Shown: positions 57,495 through 64,000 of the stretch, piece after piece
Layout of the letters: every line of letters starts with the position of its first letter
Numbering within the stretch: position 1 is the stretch's first letter
Assembly: GCA_032718565.1 (NCBI GenBank)
Contig: JAVGVS010000020.1
Location: 3,504,215-3,568,214, forward strand
Direction of reading: 5' to 3'
Length of the DNA stretch: 64,000 nt
Source of the DNA: Distichodus sexfasciatus
Lineage: Eukaryota > Chordata > Actinopteri > Characiformes > Distichodontidae
Notes under the pieces: model-generated
What the model was told of the DNA's origin: nothing
Database searches by the model: none
The model's input: the letters and a program-made list of their open reading frames with translations, nothing else
Translations under genes and position numbers: made by a program

Positions 57495-57641
57495 CTAGGA
57501 CAGAGTCTCCTCCCCAAAATAAGAGAAGCCCTTAAACTCCTCCTGGTTGATCTGTTTGATGATAGCATCATCTACGGGGGTGAGACAGGGCTCCTCACGG
57601 GTGAAGTCTTGGTCAAAGTTATTGACGTCTCGCTTGGTTTT
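57495..57641 (-). CDS. prkce: prkce terminal exon (AGC C-tail)
   Basis: Acceptor TGCACACAG precedes KTKRDVNNFDQDFTREEP. The exon ends FSYFGEETLS and TAG (57495-57497). Human ends FSYFGEDLMP, so only the last residues diverge. Confidence 0.96.
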   Translation of the reverse strand, partial: KTKRDVNNFDQDFTREEPCLTPVDDAIIKQINQEEFKGFSYFGEETLS

Positions 57642-60600
57642 CTGTGTGCAGAGAGGCGGAAGAGACAAGATATATAACAACTGCATACACTTTTGTTCAA
57701 TAAAATAGCCAATAATTAGCCCTTGTAGATTAACAAATTAAATATTTTTTACTAACTTAAACATTTTATAAAATTGGTGTCTCAACCAAAAACATTGTTT
57801 CAGCTCAAATTCAACATATACGGTTGTGTTTGACTGACAAGTTTAACACAAGACTTCACAACATCACTTTCTCACTCCCCCCCACACACACTTTCACTAA
57901 TACACTGCTGAATTTAAAAAAAAAGACTTCTCTTGAAGAATAGTATGCTTTTAAAAATGTAAGAGGACTCTGAATACTCTTTCCCCCTCATTTTAACACC
58001 TTTTATTTATGTCAACTTTTATTTTAACAAATCTTAAAATATACTGAGAAATTAACAACAGCCTTAATATCTTTATTTTGTGCCTACTTTGGGTAAATCT
58101 GCAGTTTAAAATATGCCATGTTTCAGTAATATTCGTGAGGAGAGTCTCACCATTTCACAGTTGTCAGCACGTACACAACTAGAGGTGAAGATGTACTGAA
58201 ATCACTAATGGACTCTAATGGTTAGACAAACCTTTTAAACCCTGTTTTTTCAGTTAAGCTCTAGAAATGTAGGCTGATTTCAATGGACCTGTGTTTAAAA
58301 ATAATTCATCCTCTGTATCTCTTCATGCTCCTGATATCATTCAAAAATATGAGCTTTTCAATATATTTGGAATGTTATGTGATCAGTTGAGCTCTCACTG
58401 AAAAAAAAAGTTTTACTTCCTTTTGTCACATTACAAAGCATATTTTCTAGTACTCTCTACACTGACGTCACCTTCTGCAATACAAGTGTTTTTGGAAATA
58501 AACATTTTATGAAGTCTTGAATTGCATCATCTGCATTACAATTTCCATTTCCACAAGCATTTCCAGGGAATTCATCTTCATCTTCTAAGTGTGACTGAAA
58601 AATATCAGAAAACAAAATGGTATCTGGCCTTTGACTCTTTGGTTCTTTCTATATGTCACTGTGGCCTGCATGGTTTGTTCCTATTAGCAAAAATATTACA
58701 TAAATATTTCTGGATCTGCAAGCTAGATAACAAGACTTCATACATATTTTTTAAAAACCGCAATACTGACTAAATACCATTCACTACTGCCATACCATTG
58801 TGTAAATCTTTATTAGTCACATTCCACTCATGAGTCACAAGCAATTCATAGGTGTTGTGCGTCGCGCTGGATAAATGTAAATGCTGTACATGTAACTAGA
58901 AATTTATTGTCATACATCAGATCTCTGTCATCCATCAAAACTTCAAGTTCTTAATACTTTTAAATATAGGCTTAAATCAACAGCTGCTAGTCAACTAATT
59001 TACTGCCAATAGTCAGAGAACAAGATCTGCGTAGTTTGCACGGCATGTAAATGGAAGAGTCTGTGTAACTACATACAATTAACTGATTGCATTAGATACA
59101 CAGATTTCCATTTGAAGTACAAAAAATAGAGTAGGTCTGAGGTTCATTTAGTGCCACAGATGCTCCTTGAAGAGGTGAGGTTTTGCTTGAAGACAGCAAG
59201 AGACTCAGCACTTCAGATCACAAGACCAGTCGAGCGTAAGTCCATTGTCAATGACTAACACTGCCGCTGATTCACAGTTTTAAAGGCAGAAGAACAACAG
59301 CCCTCATTCACAACCGTTGCAATCCTATTCCCCAATGATTTCTCATTTATGATTTGATCTTGGGTAAGAGCAAGGGCACTCTTAAGCAAATTTTATTGCA
59401 TGCATAACGGTTCAAAACATTCGTTGGTTGTGTTTTTCTGACTCTAGAGCTGTAAACTATTATCAGTGTTGGGGAGTAACGGAATACATGTACCGGCGTT
59501 ACGTGTTTAGAATATAAAATATGAGTAACTGTATTCCTTTACAGTTACCGTTTAAACAGGTGATAATTAGAATACAGTTACTTTGTTGAAATAAATGGAT
59601 TACACGGCGGTCTGTTCCTGTTTCATATGTTAGGCTATCCCCTCTCTAATTTTGGTAATTCCACGCATTGCTGGAAACCCAAACAAAACATGCAATAAGA
59701 GGCTCTAATGTAAGCGTCCTGTTAATGTTGGTGGCGTCAGTTACACAATGGACCCGGAGACAGCACAACAGAGCCAGCAGTGCCCGGGCAGGAATGCATT
59801 TCTTACTCGGAAATTTCGTGTTTGCTCCTTTAGAGTAAATATATTGTCTATTCAGGGAGATTTGGGCTTAACAGCCAATTGGTAGAGAAAAACAAACATG
59901 AATTTTCAGGATGTGATTGCTACATTCATGTAGTTGTAAAAAGCATGACAATATATTAAGTAATCCAAAGTATTCAGAATACATTACTCACATTGAGTAA
60001 CTTAACGAAATACGTTACAAACTACATTTTCGGGCATGTATTCTGTAATCTGTAGTGGAATACATTTTAAAAGTAACCTTCCCAACACTGATTATTATAT
60101 TATTTAAATGTTTTTTCCATTGTTATTTTTAATTACTTTACATAAAATATTTAAACACTTTTTAAACACATTTAATATTAAACACTTTGACTCATGCATT
60201 CCAAGAGGTTTTTTTAAAAATTCAAATCCAGTGCTCCATAGTTTTAAAATTAAGTTTAGACACAGTCTGTCAGCTTCACATTCCAATTTGTGTTTGTGTG
60301 CATGTCTTTGCAGTCTCATGGGAGATGTGGTGTGTTTAACCTATACAAATTAAAAACAACTGCCATGGCTTTCAATTTACGAGGACTTTTATAAGAACGA
60401 ACTCACAATTTGGCAGAAACAAGTCATAAACTTGACATACACTTTTTTTAGGAATGTTCTAAAGAACAAATATGAAAGAACAAATACAAAGAAATAAGAC
60501 TCATTGGCCCTGAAGAAGAAATTTGTTCTTAAAACCCACTGGTGAAGTGATCTCTTGCACAAATTTTATTGCATGCCTATTTGTGGCTCTGCATGGCAAA

Positions 60601-61781
60601 ACCAGTCGCTTGTTGCAAATTTTCAAAATTATTATGTGTTCATGAAAGGGCATAAATCAACTTTCATTTTTAGGATGGAAAGGGTAGGTTTTTCAGCCAA
60701 ATTTATTCACAACAGTACAGTATAGACCTTCCACTGTTTCAAAACACTAAAAACAAAAAATCGCAAATTTTACCCCACGCAACATAAACGGTCATTTTTC
60801 TCGGAAACCTCCGTTGCGACAAGCAACTGGTTTTGCCGTGCAGAGTCACATTCGTGCAAAACTTTAGCGTACTAGTTTTTATTCACTTCTACAGTTGCAA
60901 AACATACTATTGAAATGTCTTTTTTAATGAACAAATATGAGGAAACAAATGAGAAAATAAGAATATATTGGTGAATGAAGCCTACTGTCTGTAATATTAT
61001 ATTCTCAGGGCAAAGACGGCTGTGTTGCCACTATTGTACAGAGAAAGTAAAGTGGGACAGAAGTACAGAAAACTGTCACAGTTTTCTATTTATTACCACT
61101 AGAATCAATCTTGAGGGCAGTTCTGAGGTCAGCTCTTAGTAAAGACAAACAGGTTTTGAAGGAAGGCCTCTGACATTGTTCACTCTCTCTCCTAATGTTG
61201 CCCTCCTCACCCCAAGGCTTGGAGCTAGCGTGAGAGTTTAGTGGAGGGACAAGGCCCCCCTTCACACGCTACAACAAGTATTCCAGCCACACTCAGAGCG
61301 GCCACACTCAAGGCCCGGGTCAATCTACATGCGTTGCTATAAGAGTGTTGAGTGTTCCAGCAGCCTGAGGCTCGCAGCACTAACACATGGGACGACTCGG
61401 CGTGAGAAGTCAGCTACTGTGTATTCCGTGATTAACTGGATTTACGCATTTGAGACTGACATTTGTGGTGGGACTGTCACTGTCACACGACCACACACAC
61501 AGAGCAGTATTGAATTTGTCCGAAACGGTTTTGTCTCATCATTTCTCTTTTTTAACCCACAATTATGGGATAACATGACACACACACACACAGAGGGCAG
61601 ATTTGCAGTTACAGTAGCCAAATGCTACATTATTTCTCATGGTTTGAAACCACAATTATAGGCAAGCATGACACAATGATATGTACTCACACACTCAGAG
61701 AGTGCAAATTTTGCAGATACAGAAAATGTAACATTACTTCCCTCTATTAAGGACTTACTATCATATGCATGCATCACACAT

Positions 61782-61819
<38 letters not shown>

Positions 61820-62639
61820 CAGTATTGAAGTCTTTTTGTCACGTTCCCACACACATGCACAAACAAACATCTACACAGTGTAGACCTGTAGTTACATTTA
61901 CAACATGCCACACTATTCCATCTGTTTTGAACTCACAACTACAGGCATGCATGGCACACACATACAAACACATATACACATACTCACACACTGCAAATTT
62001 TGCAGTTACAGTTTAAGTGAATTAAAGTGAGTGATTATTCGTCATTGTGAACACAGCACAGCACAGCACAGCACACAGTGAACCACAATGATATGTGACC
62101 TCTGCATTTGACCCATCTGTGAACGTGCAGTGGGCAGCTGACATTGGCACCCAGGGGAACAGTGCTTGAGGACGCTACCTTGTTCATGAGTACTTTAGTG
62201 GTACCTTTAGCAGTCCAGGACTTGACCTGGTGACCATCTGATCACAGGGCCGACTACCTAACCGTTACCCTACCTACCCTAACTGTCACATGACATGTTT
62301 TGGACTCGATTACAGGCATGCATCACACACAGAAAATGCACATTTGCAGATTATCACATTATTTCTCTTTTTGTGAACCTGAGCCCCAATTATAGACATG
62401 CATGACACACAAATATACACACATGCACATATTCTCATATACACAAACGCCCAGACACGTTCCCAGGATTATAGCCGCCCCGCGGTACTCACAATGCGCG
62501 GCTTGAAAGGCGGCTTGATCTTCCTCTGTTCCAGCAGGACCCAATCGATCTCTTTAAAGAATGGATGAACTTTAATGGCCTCCTCCAGGGCCTGGGACAC
62601 CACGCAGCCGAGCCGCTTATTGGGACTCTTCGTCATGAA
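57495..62639 (-). CDS. prkce: Protein kinase C epsilon, last two coding exons
   Basis: Exons 62493-62639 and 57495-57641 (each 147 bases, 49 codons, phase 0) encode FMTKSPNKRLGCVVSQ, HPFFKEIDWVLLEQRKIKPP, FKPRI|KTKRDVNNFDQDF, TREEPCLTPVDDAII and NQEEFKGFSYFGEETLS. This is nearly identical to the end of human PKC epsilon, a calcium-independent novel PKC. The first exon covers the end of the kinase C-lobe. The second is the AGC C-tail with the turn-motif Thr (CLTP) and the hydrophobic motif FKGFSYF, whose Ser is a regulatory phosphosite. All upstream domains (C2, C1, rest of kinase) lie beyond the right edge. It is upstream of epas1 on the same strand, as in human. Confidence 0.96.
59302..60507. 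mobile_element. MITE (CATTCACCAA family) copy 4, split by a hAT insertion
   Basis: Left part 59302-59463 matches the family (tcattcacaac, ttatgatttgatcttgggta, attttattgcatgc). It is interrupted at 59464-60090 by a hAT-like element and resumes with attattatattatttaaatg, the sequence that is continuous in copy 1. Right end near aagactcattggccc. Confidence 0.6.
59464..60090. mobile_element. hAT-like element with 8-bp target duplication
   Basis: Ends cagtgttggggagtaacgga and, inverted, cagtgttgggaaggttactt. Flanks are actattat and attattat (7 of 8 identical), typical of hAT integration. The interior has gttacgt / aatacattac motifs and no transposase. Confidence 0.8.
60499..60990. mobile_element. 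MITE copy 5, split by a palindromic element
   Basis: Left part ccctgaagaagaaatttgtt ... attttattgcatgc and right part tcacttctacagttgcaaaa ... atattggtgaatgaagcc match the family. 60587-60845 is foreign to it. Confidence 0.6.
60587..60845. mobile_element. Palindromic MITE with ctctgcatggcaaaaccagt ends
   Basis: Left arm ctctgcatggcaaaaccagt followed by cgcttgttgcaa. The right arm, inverted, reads ctctgcacggcaaaaccagt followed by tgcttgtcgcaa. About 260 bp, non-coding, inserted in MITE copy 5. Confidence 0.7.
61480..62450. repeat. Degenerate tandem array (about 100-150-bp units) with CA expansions
   Basis: A unit of the form acaattataggcatgcatga, a cacacac run, tgcaaattttgcagttacag, and cacattatttctc recurs at roughly 61560, 61660, 61745, 61940 and 62310-62400, with variable (CA)n length (longest 61777-61816). 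A SINE interrupts it at 62023-62281. Confidence 0.6.
62023..62281 (-). mobile_element. tRNA-derived SINE, copy 2 (inverted)
   Basis: Reverse complement of the family seen at 39647-39906: gtgagtgattattcgtcatt, the acagcacagcacag segment, tgacctctgcatttgaccca, agtgggcagctg, and a decayed tRNA-like head at the right end (B box decayed). Confidence 0.8.
62493..62639 (-). CDS. prkce: prkce penultimate exon (kinase C-lobe end)
   Basis: Acceptor CTCGTCTAG, donor GTGAGT. It encodes FMTKSPNKRLGCVVSQALEE, AIKVHPFFKEIDWVLLEQRK and IKPPFKPRI. Confidence 0.96.
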
Positions 62640-62891
62640 CTAGACGAGAAGAGGGAGGGGGATAAAAGGTTAGAGGAGGTGGAAGAGACTCTAACACACA
62701 CACACACACACATACACACACATATACATTACACCACCATTATGACTCCAACTGGCACCTCAAATGAGCTGCTTATAATCTCACTACTGTAGAAGACTGT
62801 TAGCAACAAAATGTTACAGTGATATGTTTGATTATCAGAATATGGTACAATTCATTTTTGATCCAAAAGAAGAAGAAAAAAATCTAATAAT

Positions 62892-62965
62892 TAGGGATGC
62901 GCAATGAAATCGAAATCGTATCAGAATCGGCCGATAATTGCTTGGATTTGACCGATATTTCCAGT
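62892..62965. mobile_element. hAT-like terminus fragment
   Basis: tagggatgcgcaatgaaatc followed by cgaaatcgtatcagaatcgg and ccgataattg resembles hAT ends. The other end was not found. Confidence 0.4.
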
Positions 62966-63594
62966 ATTTGATGACGCATTTACTGTGCGGTAGCGCTTAT
63001 GCCAGGCTTGTCGATGCTATAGATGCTCTGCATGAAAAGGATAACTGTTGAATAAATGGTTGGGTTTAAAATCTGAAGGCCCATGTGTGATAGCGACCGG
63101 GTCGCATGGGGTGTGAGGGAGTCAGCGTTGCCGTCGGTGATGTAACATCGACCCGGCGGAAGGACGACCGGAGTGACCGCAGGTCACGTGACCCAAGTGC
63201 CATGAAGATGGATTGCAGTGTGACAGGACTTGCTCCAACACAAACACACCAGCGTTCCCACAAACCGGCCAGGGATGGCCAAATTAAATCTGGGACATGC
63301 GATAGAAAAAAGGAACACAGTACGAGGCGCACGTTGTACACACACAGACACACACTATCAGAGTGTGTGAGGCAAACCGAGCAAAATGCGCTCACACACA
63401 ACATGAATTCAGACCCACACATGTACACATGCACACACACACACACACACAAACACGAAGCACTGCTAGAAAGGAAGAGGCATGATGTTGGATGGCGTTC
63501 ATCAAATCAGCTCTTCAAGATTACACAAGTCAAACCTCAGGAGAGGACACACACTGTTCTTTTCCCACAAGAAGTGTCATCCCAGCAAAACCTC

Positions 63595-63776
63595 TCTCTC
63601 CTTCTCTCTCTCCTTCTCTCTCTCTCTCTCTCTCTCTCACAGACATACACTCTAATCACAACAGTAATCACTCTCTCCCACTTTAATAATCAGTTTCCCA
63701 CAAGAAGTGTCATCTCAGCCAGTCCTCTCTCTCTCTCTCTTTCTTTGTCTATTTCTGCTTTCTCTTTCTTCATCAG

Positions 63777-63808
<32 letters not shown>

Positions 63809-63890
63809 TTTCCCGCTCTCTCTTTCTTCTTCAATCTCTCTCGCTTGCTCTCTCTCTCTCACACACACACACACTTACCTGCTCTCTTTC
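63595..63890. repeat. (CT)n / (CA)n compound microsatellites
   Basis: Alternating ctctctct and cacacaca runs (63595-63640, 63725-63810, 63835-63872). Confidence 0.93.
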
Positions 63891-64000
63891 TTTGTTTGTC
63901 AATTTTTCTTTTTCACACAATTTTTCAGCTCTCCCTCTTTCTTTATTTAAGTCAATTTCCTCTATCTCATTCATCATTTTCTCTCTAACACACTTTCCTG

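Larger units (their letters stand above)
57642..62492 (-). other. prkce: prkce last intron
   Basis: 4.9-kb intron. It contains two MITE copies with nested insertions (59302-60990), a degenerate repeat array (61480-62450) and an inverted SINE. 57700-59200 is AT-rich sequence in which I see nothing definite. Confidence 0.7.
62640..64000 (-). other. prkce: prkce intron, partial
   Basis: The intron runs off the right edge. It contains (CA)n at 62694-62730 and 63430-63452, a hAT-end fragment at 62892 (tagggatgcgcaatgaaa) and pyrimidine tracts from 63595. No further prkce exon is visible before the edge. Confidence 0.6.

Noticed and set aside
63066..63452. 128-residue - strand frame near the right edge, tested as a prkce exon
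   Set aside because: No PKC sequence is present in any frame. The frame is largely (GT)n and intronic.

Overview
The window is nuclear DNA of a ray-finned (teleost) fish. It has split genes with GT-AG introns, vertebrate-type proteins, dense (CA)n, (GA)n and (CT)n microsatellites, a tRNA-derived SINE family, and many short non-autonomous hAT-like and palindromic DNA transposons of the kind common in teleosts. The exact species cannot be read from the sequence. Most open reading frames here are chance frames in introns and repeats; the real coding content is about 3.5 kb.

Layout, left to right. (1) 250-897, + strand: the last three coding exons of an ADTRP/AIG1-family membrane hydrolase gene, which begins beyond the left edge. 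(2) 3894-5246, - strand: a four-exon gene for a 79-residue single-pass membrane protein that I do not recognise, with clean splice sites throughout. (3) 15496-51887, - strand: a complete epas1 (HIF-2 alpha) gene of 16 coding exons, 2532 coding bases and 843 residues. All exon junctions join in frame, and the bHLH, PAS-A, PAS-B, oxygen-dependent degradation and C-terminal activation regions are intact. Its 5' UTR carries an iron-responsive element hairpin (52127-52162) and a four-codon upstream ORF, under a GC-rich promoter near 52.2-52.4 kb. (4) 57495-62639, - strand: the last two coding exons of prkce (protein kinase C epsilon), which continues beyond the right edge. prkce and epas1 lie in the same order and orientation as in human 2p21, so this is conserved synteny, compressed to about 5 kb between the prkce stop and the epas1 promoter.

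The remaining sequence is introns and intergenic DNA. It holds hAT-like elements with 8-bp target duplications (8326-9167, 59464-60090), a recurrent approximately 300-bp MITE (2878-3184, 22021-22350, 28827-29091, 59302 onward), palindromic elements nested inside others (40483-40846, 60587-60845), two SINE copies (39647-39906, 62023-62281), a 36-bp minisatellite (24007-24345), a 30-bp-scale degenerate array (12360-12715) and a 0.8-kb polypurine tract next to epas1 exon 7.

Biologically, the central locus is an oxygen-sensing transcription factor. Protein-level control is visible in the hydroxylation sites (Pro403, Pro529 and Asn820 by my numbering). mRNA-level control is visible in the IRE, which in mammals lets iron regulatory proteins repress HIF-2 alpha translation when iron is scarce.
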